DNA of 59,214 nt from Desulfobacula sp. (GTDB taxonomy: Bacteria; Desulfobacterota; Desulfobacteria; Desulfobacterales; Desulfobacteraceae), in contig NZ_JAUWQB010000010.1 of the NCBI RefSeq assembly GCF_030611305.1, forward strand, positions 1 through 59,214, written 5' to 3'. Positions 33,908 to 43,394 of the stretch are shown here, one piece after another. The position numbers and the translations under genes are program-made. Numbering within the stretch: position 1 is the first letter of the stretch; every line of letters begins with the position of its first letter. Under the pieces are notes generated by a model that was not told the DNA's origin, made no database searches, and saw only the letters and a program-made list of their open reading frames with translations.

Positions 33908-36296
33908 AAAGATCTTCGGAATCAGAAGCCGTATCCGGTTTTGGTGTATATTCGGTCGGCACGGTGCCTTCCTTAAAGCATTCAAAGATTGTCTCTTCAG
34001 ATTCTTCAATGGGAAGCAGTCCTGTTTTGGCATCAATTTTTGCAAAAACGATGCCCTCTGGAACATTAAAGGTACTGGCAGGTTTTCCTTCCAACGCATT
34101 TTTCATAAATTCAAGCCAGATGGGACTGGCTGCTCTTGATCCGGTCTCTCCTTTTCCAAGAGAGGCTTCCTGGTCAAGTCCGACCCAGACACCTGTAGTG
34201 TATCTCGGTGTATAGCCCATGAACCAGGCATCAAACAGATTGTTTGTTGTTCCTGTTTTTCCTGCAACAGGGCGTTTAAGGGCTTTAATTCTCCAGCCTG
34301 TCCCTGATTTTATAACACTTTCCATGATATTGGTCATGATATAGGCCGTACTCATATCAATGACTTTTTTTCGAATCAGTTTGGAGGTTTCAAGTAAGTT
34401 CCCGTCTCGGTCATAAATTTTTGTGATAAATACAGGCTCAACCAGATAGCCCAGGTTTGGGAAAACAGAATAAGCATTGACAAGTTCAAGCAACGAAAGC
34501 CCAGATGATCCAAGTGCAGTGGATAAATCCTGACTGATATCTGATGCAATTCCAAGGTTTCGGGCATAATCGGTTATATAATCTATTCCGATATCCTGAA
34601 GAATTTTAATGGTGACAACATTTCTTGATTTTACAAGGGCGTTACGGAACAGGGTCGGGCCAAAAAATTTTTCTTTGTAATTGCGGGGTTTCCATATAAA
34701 ATCACGTTCCGTGTCTTCATAGACAACAGGGGAATCTATGATGACACTTGCAGCCGTATATCCCTTATCAAGGGCCGCAGCATAAATAATGGGTTTGAAT
34801 GCGCTTCCCGGCTGGCGCCTGGATTGATAAGCCCGGTTAAACTGACTATTTCTGTAATCGCGTCCACCAATCATGGCTTTTACATGACCGGTTTCCGCCT
34901 CAATGCTCAGCAACGCAGACTGGGCGACGGGTTCCTGCTCCAGAGTGAACTCAAACTCATTGTTTTCAACGATGTCATTGACCGCTTTAACCATAATGAT
35001 ATCCCCGGGCTTAAAAACCTGGGAAGGTTTTTTAACTTTGGCTTCATAATAAGCGACTTCAAGGTCTGGTTCTCTGGCCCATGTCATGGTTTCAAGCTTA
35101 ATTATACCGTGAAAATTTCCTACTCTGACCCTGGTGACACCTTTTTTATCATCAATACTTAGTACAACCCCCTGATAGGTATTTCCTTTTTTCAGCAGCT
35201 GATTGTCGAGTTTTTCTGAAATGTTTGCGCAGAAATCCTCTATTTGAAGGGCAGGGATGCTTTTCAACGGACCTCGATACCCCGTTCGCCTGTCGAGTTC
35301 AATCAGACCTTTGTTTACGGCATCCCTTCCGATTTTCTGGAGTTCAATATTGACGGCTGTGTGTATCTGAAGGCCCTGTTTGTATAGAGCATCTTTGCCG
35401 TAATGTTTTTCAACATATCGTCTGACATGCTCGGTATAACAGGGGACTCTTTCAATAAACCAGTTTTTTCTGGGTTTGATATCCAGTTTGAGATCAATGG
35501 CTTCTGTGACATCAAGATTTGTGATAAGACCATCTTCCTTCATCCGGTTCAGTACATAAATCTGTCGCTGTTTAGCCCGGTCGGGAAATCTGAAAGGAGA
35601 ATATCTGCTGGGTGCCTGGGGCAGGCCTGCCAGCATTGAACATTCTGCTATATTAAGATCTTTTGTATGTTTTCCAAAATAGTTTTCAGATGCCGCTTCC
35701 ACGCCGTACGCCCCGTGACCCAGATATATCTGGTTTAGATAAAGAAAAAGGATTTCATCTTTTGTGAATTTTTTTTCAATCCTGTAAGCAAGCATAGCTT
35801 CTTTAAATTTTCTTTCATAGGTCCGTTCCGGGGTCAACAAAAAAGATTTAGTGACCTGCTGGGTGATCGTGGAGCCGCCCTGGACAATGGTGCCAGCTTT
35901 AAAGTTTTTTAAAAATGCTCTGAATATGGAAAGAATATCAATGCCGGGGTGTTCCCTGAACCTTGAATCCTCTGCTGCCACAAAAGCGTTGATCAGATTT
36001 TCCGGCATTTCAGATAAAGGGATGACAACCCTTCTTTCCTCATAAAATTCTCCGATTTTCCTTCCATCATCTGAAAACACACTGGTCACAGTGGCAGGGC
36101 TGTAATCTTTCAAGGTGTTTATTTTCGGCAGATCACGGCTGAGATAATAGTAAAGTCCGGCAAGGCCTGCACAACCCAGAAGTCCTGAGATAATAAATAA
36201 AATAAAAAACCACTTGAAAAGGGAAAGAACAATACTTTTTTGCTTTTTTTTGCTTCTCTGTTTCAGTATCTCGGATTTGCTTTTTCTTTTTGCCAT
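33891..36296 (-). CDS. mrcA: Class A penicillin-binding protein (PBP1A)
   Basis: Bifunctional peptidoglycan glycosyltransferase/transpeptidase of 801 residues. A basic cytoplasmic start and one transmembrane helix (about 27-50) precede the GT51 domain with catalytic Glu109 in AAEDSRFREHPG and QGGSTITQQ. An OB-like linker and the transpeptidase domain follow, with SAFK as the serine motif (RQPGSAFKP), SRN and KTGTTN. It ends with an acidic, low-complexity tail. Complete; single-gene unit. Confidence 0.94.
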   Translation of the reverse strand: MAKRKSKSEILKQRSKKKQKSIVLSLFKWFFILFIISGLLGCAGLAGLYYYLSRDLPKINTLKDYSPATVTSVFSDDGRKIGEFYEERRVVIPLSEMPENLINAFVAAEDSRFREHPGIDILSIFRAFLKNFKAGTIVQGGSTITQQVTKSFLLTPERTYERKFKEAMLAYRIEKKFTKDEILFLYLNQIYLGHGAYGVEAASENYFGKHTKDLNIAECSMLAGLPQAPSRYSPFRFPDRAKQRQIYVLNRMKEDGLITNLDVTEAIDLKLDIKPRKNWFIERVPCYTEHVRRYVEKHYGKDALYKQGLQIHTAVNIELQKIGRDAVNKGLIELDRRTGYRGPLKSIPALQIEDFCANISEKLDNQLLKKGNTYQGVVLSIDDKKGVTRVRVGNFHGIIKLETMTWAREPDLEVAYYEAKVKKPSQVFKPGDIIMVKAVNDIVENNEFEFTLEQEPVAQSALLSIEAETGHVKAMIGGRDYRNSQFNRAYQSRRQPGSAFKPIIYAAALDKGYTAASVIIDSPVVYEDTERDFIWKPRNYKEKFFGPTLFRNALVKSRNVVTIKILQDIGIDYITDYARNLGIASDISQDLSTALGSSGLSLLELVNAYSVFPNLGYLVEPVFITKIYDRDGNLLETSKLIRKKVIDMSTAYIMTNIMESVIKSGTGWRIKALKRPVAGKTGTTNNLFDAWFMGYTPRYTTGVWVGLDQEASLGKGETGSRAASPIWLEFMKNALEGKPASTFNVPEGIVFAKIDAKTGLLPIEESEETIFECFKEGTVPTEYTPKPDTASDSEDLFKEGI

Positions 36297-36443
36297 AACA
36301 TCCTGAAAAATATTTAAATATTTAATGTTTTTTTAGATGGTTATTATCAGATTACTTGTGTTATGGCAATACTTATGGAGCTGCAAAACAGGGTGATCGC
36401 AAATAGATTTGATTACGATTGTCAGAAAATAAAGTTGAACGCC

Positions 36444-36566
36444 TTGAATGAGGGGCGGAGGTACGACGTCCCTCTCTATTCAAATGTTATTGATTATATT
36501 GATGTCCTTTACATATTTCAACTCGACCTTTATTGGCCCTCCTGGCCGATTGAATGCCGGGTTAGG
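36444..36566. repeat. Two adjacent hairpins, one resembling an integron attC site
   Basis: Hairpin 1 (36444-36483): TTGAAT-GAGGG pairs with CCCTC-tct-ATTCAA. Hairpin 2 (36517-36554): TTCAA and TTGAA flank TCGACC/GGCCGA with one unpaired base, and fits better on the minus strand (a G-U pair replaces an A-C mismatch). Hairpin 2 has outer boxes CCTTTAC (about 36505) and GGTTAGGG (about 36559), the R''-L''-loop-L'-R' layout of attC sites in about 60 bases. It abuts the protease stop codon. No integrase is in the window, so the attC reading is tentative. Confidence 0.4.
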
Positions 36567-37371
36567 GCTGTGTTGCGGTTGAACTATCGACTCGGTTGGA
36601 AAGCCCATCTTTAGCTACCTGGAGCAACTGCATTACCAATTCAGTTTTAAGGACGATACCGAGGCCGATTGTCTGCTTTACGCCCAGTGAATATTCAACA
36701 GGCATCGTTGTTAGCTCAGCGTTCTTGATCATTGTTTGGGTCACCACCCCGAGCAGTCGATACTTTCCGGCTACAACAACAAAGACTGGACTGCCGCTAG
36801 AACCTGGGAATACTTGAGCGTCAATCAGAACCTGCTTCAAGCCATTGAAATCGACGGATGGCAATGTGGCGAGATAGCCTTTCCTCAAGATGGGGAGGTT
36901 GTGCGCCGTGTCAAAGCGGTTATCTGGATAGCCAACGAAAGAAACTTCTGTCCCAGGCAACAGTTTGGTGAGATCGATTTCCTCTGTGAACTCGCAGTGA
37001 AGATGTTTGGAATAGACGCCATGGCTTGGCCCGGCAAAAGCACTCACGTTGATGCAGGCTAAGTCGATTTTATCGTCAGGATGACTATAGTAGTGCTCTG
37101 AAAAATTCTGAATTACGATGGGGAGAACTTGTCCGAGATCTGGCTCATCTACCCCGTTCTTGAGCTTATGAAAATTCAAAATAATGGTCCGGTGTGGGTC
37201 GCCGAATACATGCTTATTCGATACCAAGAAATGTCCTACCATTCCTTCTTGTCGTAATGGCATGTTAAATAAGAAGCCCGTGCCAATTGAACTGGACTTC
37301 CCGTCTGAACTTGGAATTGTGATCCTCAAAGTCGTAAAGAATACTTGGTTCTCAAACTTGCTCAAGTCCAT
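36562..37371 (-). CDS. Trypsin-like serine protease, probably horizontally acquired
   Basis: A 269-residue chymotrypsin-fold peptidase without signal peptide: His54 in SNKHV, Asp103 in DLACI and Ser192 in FPGSSGSP form the triad. The opening DLSKFENQVFFTTLRI and SIGTGFLFN are typical of cytoplasmic stand-alone trypsin-like proteases found in accessory regions. Only about 10-20 bases with GAAGGGAA separate its start from GTTAGC, and hairpins abut its stop, as in a gene cassette. Its codon use looks more GC-rich than its neighbours. The target is unknown. Confidence 0.8.
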   Translation of the reverse strand: MDLSKFENQVFFTTLRITIPSSDGKSSSIGTGFLFNMPLRQEGMVGHFLVSNKHVFGDPHRTIILNFHKLKNGVDEPDLGQVLPIVIQNFSEHYYSHPDDKIDLACINVSAFAGPSHGVYSKHLHCEFTEEIDLTKLLPGTEVSFVGYPDNRFDTAHNLPILRKGYLATLPSVDFNGLKQVLIDAQVFPGSSGSPVFVVVAGKYRLLGVVTQTMIKNAELTTMPVEYSLGVKQTIGLGIVLKTELVMQLLQVAKDGLSNRVDSSTATQP

Positions 37372-37804
37372 GTGATTCCCTTCGCTGCTAACAAGTAATT
37401 AAGCGGTTGTCCGTATATCACTCTAAATATTGATAATTAACCGCATATCTTTAAAATATGGGGCATATCTGACTATGTAAACTAAAAGAAATCTGAATCA
37501 AAATATCGTATCAATATTTCTGAAGCCTGTAAAGGCATTTCGATTGATCAACTTTGGTGGAAATATAATTGATTCAGAAAGGATATACCGGAATGTTTTT
37601 TATTGGAGACTTGACGTAACAAAAATGACAAACCCCCATTAAGGTAGTTACATCAACATTATTTTTGTTAAAATCTATAATCTATTTAGTTCGTTTAAAA
37701 TGATCTGTTTAAAATAGATTGAAAAAAACCAACCTTCCATTTATCATTAAAAAACATATAGATCTTGGTTGTCTGAATTTTTAACCCTATTCAAGGAAAT
37801 ATTC
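37372..37804. other. AT-rich intergenic region between the protease and DUF503 genes
   Basis: No gene seen. Directly beside the protease start is GCTAACAAGTAATTAAGCGG (about 37387-37406), which resembles half of an attC site, and GCGGTT/AACCGC form a weak dyad around 37403-37443. The rest is AT-rich. A good promoter for the DUF503 gene lies at 37653-37681. Confidence 0.4.
37653..37681 (+). promoter_or_regulatory. Predicted promoter of the DUF503 gene
   Basis: TCAACA (37653-37658), 17-base spacer, perfect TATAAT (37676-37681). The transcript would have a leader of about 115 bases before the ATG at 37805. Confidence 0.45.
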
Positions 37805-38092
37805 ATGGTGGTCGGAACTGGCAAAATCAAATTTAAACTGTACGGTGTCAGTTCCTTGAAGGAAAAACGCAGTATCGTTAAATCCATTATCAACCGAATT
37901 AAAAACAAGTTCAATATCTCCATTGCCGAAACAGACTATAATGACAGTCATTCGTGGGCTCAAATCGGGTTTTCAATCATCGGCAACGATCCAAGGGTGG
38001 TGAATTCAAAGCTGGACAAGGTATTTAATTTGGCCGATGATATTGGCCTTGCACAGATTACGGACACTCAAATTGAAATTATTCATCTATAA
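37805..38092 (+). CDS. DUF503 (YlxP-like) protein
   Basis: A 95-residue DUF503 protein; the family signature LKEKRSIVKSIINRIKNKFNISIAE is clear. DUF503 genes often accompany rbfA/infB, where they may help ribosome maturation, but here it stands alone. CAAGGAAA lies 7 bases before the ATG at 37805; the open frame upstream to 37769 is not supported. Confidence 0.88.
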   Translation: MVVGTGKIKFKLYGVSSLKEKRSIVKSIINRIKNKFNISIAETDYNDSHSWAQIGFSIIGNDPRVVNSKLDKVFNLADDIGLAQITDTQIEIIHL

Positions 38093-38115
38093 ATTGTTGC
38101 CGAATGTATTAAATT

Positions 38116-38460
38116 TTACAAGCGCTGTTTCTGTAGAGGAGGTGGGAAACCCTGTTCAGCTGCAGCCTTATACTTGCTGAAAACATAAGGTTCATAAATG
38201 GTCGGGTTATCCTGGAGTTCACCCAGCCTGGCATCTATTTCCCTTCTTTTTATATCTATTTTCCAATTGCTCCAGTCTTCCAGGGATTCCCATTTGCTGA
38301 TCACAACCACTCTGTTTGTATTTTCAGCACAAATCAGAGTTTCTCCTGAAATATAGCCTTTTTGATGCATGGCATTGAAACGGAGATTTTTCAGCAGTGA
38401 AAAAAAATGTTTTTCCTTGCCTTCACGAACGTTCCTTTTAATAATGACTTTTACAAGCAT
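38116..38460 (-). CDS. Antibiotic biosynthesis monooxygenase (ABM) domain protein
   Basis: A 114-residue dimeric alpha+beta barrel protein of the ABM superfamily, with MLVKVIIKRNVREGKEKHF and VVVISKWESLEDWSNW matching the family's first strand and central Trp region. Such proteins act as small monooxygenases or quinone/heme-related enzymes; without a partner gene the substrate is unknown. Convergent with the DUF503 gene, gap 23 bases. Confidence 0.8.
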   Translation of the reverse strand: MLVKVIIKRNVREGKEKHFFSLLKNLRFNAMHQKGYISGETLICAENTNRVVVISKWESLEDWSNWKIDIKRREIDARLGELQDNPTIYEPYVFSKYKAAAEQGFPPPLQKQRL

Positions 38461-38740
38461 GATACCCCCTTCTTAAGTCTGTTTTTTGAATCAGAGTTGA
38501 TTTTATCTTGCATCAACTCACACCATGTAATTTTTTGATCAAAAAAAGATATAATCTGCTGAGTAGAGATCAATTGAGATTTGAGATCGTGCTTATTCTT
38601 AATTGAAGTTGCTCTTTAGTAGTCTGCATTGAATATAGATAAAATTTAACACATGAATGAATTTAATGCAATGTAACAACCATCTTTAAGCAGGGTCAGC
38701 ACATGTAAATATTAAACGGTTCCTACCAAAGATGAAATAT

Positions 38741-39472
38741 TTATCCTGCATATCCAACAGGCATGATCAGCAGGGGTTCGTGTAAGCGGGGTATCTTCAT
38801 AGCCTTAATGAGCTTATTATCATGAAATGCTCCGACGATTCCGGCCTTGAGTCCCAGAGCTTCTGCCTGGAGAAAAAGATTTTGACCTATATGGCCTGCT
38901 TCAATCATCGCATATCGAACACCTCGTTCCCTATATTTAACGGTCACTCGGCTATACTCTGCAGTAATAACAAGATTAAGCGGTGCTTTGGCCATCCACA
39001 TCTGGGAAAAAGCGGCCCTGGCGACACTATCTCTCAAGTCTTGTTTTGTCACCCATGACACCATGTGCCTTCTGACTTCATAGTGATAAACGCCGGCTTC
39101 AATCTGTTCTACACTGTCTTGTCCTACAACAGCATAGACATCCATGGGATACAGTGCCCCTGCTGAAGGGCTACTCCGCTTGAATCCGTTGTTTTCAGTA
39201 ATACCCTGGGCAGACCATAACAGCTGGGCGAATTGATCTAAACTTAAAATCTGCGGTTTATACGACCGGACGGTCCTTCGTTGTTTGATCGCCGTCTCTA
39301 CTGCGATCGTTCCTTCTGTTTTAGCTGGTGGCAGTTTCATGACATCCCCTTGATATGGCTCGTTGTTTTTTGAAATTGCCTGTCTCAAAGGCCAGGATGA
39401 GGCAATACCAAAAGCAGCAACCCAATTCAAAAAACAGGCTAAGATCTTTCTTCGTTCTTTTTTGAAATTCAT
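38741..39472 (-). CDS. SagB/ThcOx-type nitroreductase-family oxidoreductase
   Basis: A 243-residue FMN-dependent oxidoreductase. TAIKQRRTVRSYKPQ is the FMN-binding arginine segment, SPSAGALYPMDVY the SagB signature, and YAMIEAGHIGQNLFLQAEALGL the conserved dimer/FMN helix. The N-terminus contains one hydrophobic helix (about 8-25) that could be a membrane anchor or signal. SagB enzymes dehydrogenate azoline rings in peptide toxins, but no cyclodehydratase or precursor peptide is nearby, so a general nitroreductase-like role is more likely. Confidence 0.85.
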   Translation of the reverse strand: MNFKKERRKILACFLNWVAAFGIASSWPLRQAISKNNEPYQGDVMKLPPAKTEGTIAVETAIKQRRTVRSYKPQILSLDQFAQLLWSAQGITENNGFKRSSPSAGALYPMDVYAVVGQDSVEQIEAGVYHYEVRRHMVSWVTKQDLRDSVARAAFSQMWMAKAPLNLVITAEYSRVTVKYRERGVRYAMIEAGHIGQNLFLQAEALGLKAGIVGAFHDNKLIKAMKIPRLHEPLLIMPVGYAG

Positions 39473-39705
39473 TTTAACCCTTGCATGTATTTTAAATTCA
39501 ACAATACAATTACTGTTATCATGTTTTCAATATGATATCTTAAAAATATTAAAGGTGTCATAAAATCATGTCAGTTCGCAGCAGGGATAATCCTTGAAAA
39601 AAAGATTTCTTTTCACTTTAAAAGATGATATATTGCAGCCGAATTTTGAACCGCGGGATCTGTTCCGGTGGTTTTTTTATTTAATGAAAAGGAAATAAAA
39701 CAACA

Positions 39706-41331
39706 ATGATTTGCGCAACCAACGTTACCCTCGCCTATGGCAAGAGGGTTTTGTTCAAAGACGTCAATATAAAGTTTACACCGGGAAACAGCTACGGACT
39801 CATCGGCGCCAACGGCGCAGGGAAGTCCACATTCTTAAAGATTCTTGCCGGGGATATCGAATCGGACACAGGAACCATCTCAGTAGGGCCCAGAGAGCGA
39901 ATCGCGGTTTTAAGACAGGATCACTTTGCCTTTGATGAGGATACGGTTTTAAACACTGTGATCATGGGCCATGAAAAGTTGTACAGAATTATGATGCTAA
40001 GAGATGCACTTTATGCCAAGTCTGATTTTTCCGAAGAAGACGGCATCAGGTCAGGTGAGCTTGAGCTCGAATTTGCAGAGATGAACGGCTATGAGGCAGA
40101 GTCTGAAGCGGCGGTTCTTTTAAACAGTCTGGGAATTATCGAAGAGCTGCATGAGAAAAAGATGAAGGAGCTCGAGGGCGGGGAAAAGGTTCGGGTGCTT
40201 CTTGCCCAGGCCTTGTTCGGAAACCCGGCCGTCCTGCTCCTGGACGAGCCCACCAACAACCTGGACATCAAATCCATTGCCTGGCTTGAGGGGTTTCTCT
40301 ACCGGTTCAAGAACACGGTAATCGTGGTATCACATGACCGCCATTTCATGAACCAGGTGTGCACTCACATTGCAGATATTGATTTCGGTAAGATCTCTGT
40401 GTACATGGGGAATTACGATTTCTGGTACCAGGCCAGTCAGCTGAACCTGAAACAGAAACAGGCGGAAAACAAGAAGGTCACTGACCGGGCCAATGAACTG
40501 AAGGCGTTTATCCAGCGGTTCAGTTCCAACGCCTCCAAATCCAAGCAGGCCACTTCCCGGAAGAAACTTTTAGAGAAACTCACCATTGAGGACATGCCGG
40601 TGTCGTCAAGAAAATACCCGTTTATCTGCTTTAAGCCGGAACGACCCTGTGGTAATGTGATCCTGGAAGTGGACGGACTCACCAAGACCATTGATGGGGA
40701 AAAGGTATTGGATAATGTGAGTTTTATTGTGAACGGTGGAGATAAGATCGTTTTTATGAGCAAAAACAGCATGGCGAAGACCACCCTTTTTCAAATTCTG
40801 GCCGGGGAAATGGAACCTGACAGCGGTACTTTCAGGTGGGGTGTCACCATTACCCAATCCTATTTTCCCAAGGAACACAACGCTTATTTCAAAGGTGATC
40901 AAAGCCTTATCGACTGGCTTCTACAGTTCGCTCCCCCAAAGGAGAACGAGAATTTTGCCCGGACATTCCTGGGACGTATGCTTTTTTCCGGAGATGATGC
41001 CACTAAAAAAATCAGCATGCTTTCGGGTGGGGAAAAGGTTCGCTGCATGCTCTCAAGGATGATGCTTTCCGAATCCAATGTCCTGATCATGGATGAACCC
41101 ACCAACCACCTGGATCTGGAATCCATCACCGCCTTAAATGACAGCCTGGTCAAATTCCAGGAGGTGATTCTTTTCACCTCCCATGACCATGAGTTTGTGA
41201 ACACCTTGGTAAATAGAATTATCGAAATCACCCCGGGCGGTGTCATTGATCGGCTCATGACCTTTGACGAGTATATTGAAAGCACGGAAGTTGCAAAAAT
41301 TCGGGAAGCTATGATCCGGAAGGCGGCTTAA
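39706..41331 (+). CDS. ABC-F family ATPase, YbiT-like
   Basis: A 541-residue soluble protein with two ABC domains and no membrane segments, acting on ribosomes. Domain 1: GANGAGKST near 35, signature LEGGEKVRVLLAQAL, LLLDEPTNNLD. A charged linker (about 235-305) contains the P-site interaction helix. Domain 2: degenerate Walker A MSKNSMAKTTLF in place of GxxGxGKST, then LSGGEKVRCMLSRMM and LIMDEPTNHLD. The altered second P-loop matches the YbiT subgroup. The gene is more GC-rich than its surroundings. Confidence 0.92.
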   Translation: MICATNVTLAYGKRVLFKDVNIKFTPGNSYGLIGANGAGKSTFLKILAGDIESDTGTISVGPRERIAVLRQDHFAFDEDTVLNTVIMGHEKLYRIMMLRDALYAKSDFSEEDGIRSGELELEFAEMNGYEAESEAAVLLNSLGIIEELHEKKMKELEGGEKVRVLLAQALFGNPAVLLLDEPTNNLDIKSIAWLEGFLYRFKNTVIVVSHDRHFMNQVCTHIADIDFGKISVYMGNYDFWYQASQLNLKQKQAENKKVTDRANELKAFIQRFSSNASKSKQATSRKKLLEKLTIEDMPVSSRKYPFICFKPERPCGNVILEVDGLTKTIDGEKVLDNVSFIVNGGDKIVFMSKNSMAKTTLFQILAGEMEPDSGTFRWGVTITQSYFPKEHNAYFKGDQSLIDWLLQFAPPKENENFARTFLGRMLFSGDDATKKISMLSGGEKVRCMLSRMMLSESNVLIMDEPTNHLDLESITALNDSLVKFQEVILFTSHDHEFVNTLVNRIIEITPGGVIDRLMTFDEYIESTEVAKIREAMIRKAA

Positions 41332-41350
41332 GCAACCGTATCCCAAGGGG

Positions 41351-42025
41351 TCAGGGTTTTTTTGCAAGCCAGATTGTGTGCCGGCTTCCTTTTTTGGATG
41401 TGTGGGCTCGCACGGTTATTGTTTCAGTCTGGAATCCACATTGCGTCAGGCGGCGGGTGAATGTCTCGTTTGCTCCGGAAGACCAGACAGCAAGAATCCC
41501 CTCGGGGCAAAGAGCAAAAAAGGATGTTTCCAGACCGGATCTGCTGTATAGGCGGTTATTGGTTTTCCGGGTAAGCCCTTCAGGGCCATTGTCCACATCG
41601 AGCAGTATGGCATCCCAAACGGATTTTTTTCTTCCGATGGTTTTTACCACATCTTCTTCTGCGACAGATACCCGGGAATCATCCAGCGGCATTTCTGCAA
41701 GGTGCCCCAGGTATTCCCGGTTCCATCTGACCACAGCCGGAATCAGTTCGGATACAATGATACGTGTGTCCGGTTTCGATTGTTCAAGTGCTGCTGCCAG
41801 GGTGAAGCCCATGCCGAGGCCGCCAATGAGAATTCTTAAGTCCGATTTTTGTTTGATACGGCTGTATGTGAGATCAGCCAGCGCATCTTCAGAACCGTGG
41901 ACGCGGCTGTTCATCAGCTCTGTTCCTGCGGTTCGGATCGAGAATTCCGTACCGCGTTTCCGCAGGGTAACGTAGCCTTCATGTCCGGGAATTTTTGCCC
42001 GGTCAATTTTTTCCCAGGGGATCAC
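41351..42025 (-). CDS. Spermidine synthase-like methyltransferase-fold protein
   Basis: A 224-residue class I methyltransferase-fold protein of the spermidine synthase-like group. ILIGGLGMGFTLAAAL is the nucleotide-binding loop, VSELIPAVVRWNREYLGHLA the ribose-binding acidic loop and AILLDVDNGPEG the third motif. The N-terminal tetramerisation strands of true SpeE are missing, so it is probably not polyamine synthesis. Converges with the ABC-F gene, gap 19 bases. Confidence 0.82.
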   Translation of the reverse strand: MIPWEKIDRAKIPGHEGYVTLRKRGTEFSIRTAGTELMNSRVHGSEDALADLTYSRIKQKSDLRILIGGLGMGFTLAAALEQSKPDTRIIVSELIPAVVRWNREYLGHLAEMPLDDSRVSVAEEDVVKTIGRKKSVWDAILLDVDNGPEGLTRKTNNRLYSRSGLETSFFALCPEGILAVWSSGANETFTRRLTQCGFQTETITVRAHTSKKGSRHTIWLAKKP

Positions 42026-42049
42026 ACGCTTTTCCTCATGTTCTATTGT

Positions 42050-42823
42050 TCATTCTTTAATCTGATGAATAAATTGAGTCATAATCTTTAATACTTTTTC
42101 AGGCTGTTCAAGGTGTGGAGAGTGCCTGCAATCATCAATCAGATAAGTTTCGGCATGTTTAACATGGCTTTTAATGGAGTTAATCTGTTTTTCAGTTCCA
42201 TACTGATCGTCTTTTCCCTGGATGGCAAGCATGGGAACTTTGATTCTGCATAAGTATTTTTCAATGTTCCATTTGATAAAATCAGGGTGTAGCCAGACGT
42301 CGTTCCAGCCCCTGAACGCGTTATCCGTATTTTTACCATGATATTTCTCAAGACTTTGCCTTAAGTTATGCTGTTCATAATTTATTTTTGCCTGTTGGAT
42401 GCAATCCACGGTGATCTGTTCGCAGAAAACGTGGGCCGCCTCCGTGATCAGACCTTTCAGGCCTTTTGCATATGGACTGCCGGCAAAGATAGTTCCAATT
42501 GATCCACCGTCGGAATGGCCGATCAGAATATAGTTTTCTATTCGAGTTTCTTTTATAATTTCAGGCAGTATGGTTAACGCTTCTTTGTGCATGAAATTGA
42601 TTTTCCATGGGGTAGGGCACGGATCTGAATTGCCGTATCCAAACCTTGAAAAAACCAGGGATGGGCAACCCGTGTTCTGGGATACCATCCGGGGGAAATC
42701 TTTCCACATTTCGGTACACCCTATGCCTTCATGCAAAAAGATCAGGGTTAGGCGATCTGTTTGTCTTTTCTGATGCCATTGTATCTCAATCTTTTTGGAA
42801 CCAAGTTTTAAAAAGTCTGTCAA
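42050..42823 (-). CDS. Alpha/beta hydrolase
   Basis: A 257-residue hydrolase with oxyanion motif FLHEGIGCTEMW, nucleophile elbow ILIGHSDGGSIG and a final His in DDCRHSPHLEQP. The resemblance is to BioH- or haloperoxidase-like esterases; the substrate is unknown. It lies 24 bases upstream of the spermidine-synthase-like gene on the same strand and probably shares its transcript. Confidence 0.88.
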   Translation of the reverse strand: MTDFLKLGSKKIEIQWHQKRQTDRLTLIFLHEGIGCTEMWKDFPRMVSQNTGCPSLVFSRFGYGNSDPCPTPWKINFMHKEALTILPEIIKETRIENYILIGHSDGGSIGTIFAGSPYAKGLKGLITEAAHVFCEQITVDCIQQAKINYEQHNLRQSLEKYHGKNTDNAFRGWNDVWLHPDFIKWNIEKYLCRIKVPMLAIQGKDDQYGTEKQINSIKSHVKHAETYLIDDCRHSPHLEQPEKVLKIMTQFIHQIKE

Positions 42824-43007
42824 ATTTTATGTTCCTTTCATAACATTATTAACGTATTGTTTGGTACAAGACAAACAAAAACAACTCTTGGAACCGAACA
42901 CTTTCCTTCTGTCCGGCAGGTGCAATTTTTAAAATTTGACTTTTTGAACAATACTGGTTATTTAATTAAGTTTTGATTATTACACTCTAACGGAGTTGTT
43001 ACATATC

Positions 43008-43394
43008 ATGGTAAAATTTGATTTTAAACTTGATTTTAAAAAAGGCAATGGATTGATTCCTGCTATTGCACAGGATTACAAAACAGGGGAAGTCCTGATG
43101 CTTGCCTATATGAATGAACAAGCCTTTAATGAAACTATGAAGAGTGGAAAAGCCACATACTATAGCCGATCAAGGAATGTATTGTGGAAAAAAGGGGAAA
43201 TATCCGGCCATGTGCAGAATGTAAAGGAAATCCGGGTGGATTGTGATAATGATACCATCCTTTTAAAGGTGGACCAGGTGGGTGGTGCCGCTTGCCATAA
43301 AGGGTATAAGAGCTGTTTTTTTTCAAAAGTGGAAGATAATGATTTAAAAATAGTAGAATCGAAAATTTTTGATCCAAAAGAGGTATATAAATAA
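43008..43394 (+). CDS. hisI: Phosphoribosyl-AMP cyclohydrolase
   Basis: Third step of histidine synthesis, opening the purine ring of PR-AMP. The 128-residue protein has the metal and substrate motifs [27 protein letters not shown] and [11 protein letters not shown], with no PR-ATP pyrophosphohydrolase domain. The ATG at 43008 is used; the frame also opens with a TTG at 42996. The stop overlaps the hisG start (TAATG). Confidence 0.94.
   Translation: MVKFDFKLDFKKGNGLIPAIAQDYKTGEVLMLAYMNEQAFNETMKSGKATYYSRSRNVLWKKGEISGHVQNVKEIRVDCDNDTILLKVDQVGGAACHKGYKSCFFSKVEDNDLKIVESKIFDPKEVYK

Noticed and set aside
36363-36614. 83-codon plus-strand frame downstream of PBP1A
   Set aside because: Covers the two hairpins and the protease 3' end; composition is not protein-like and no ribosome binding site was found.
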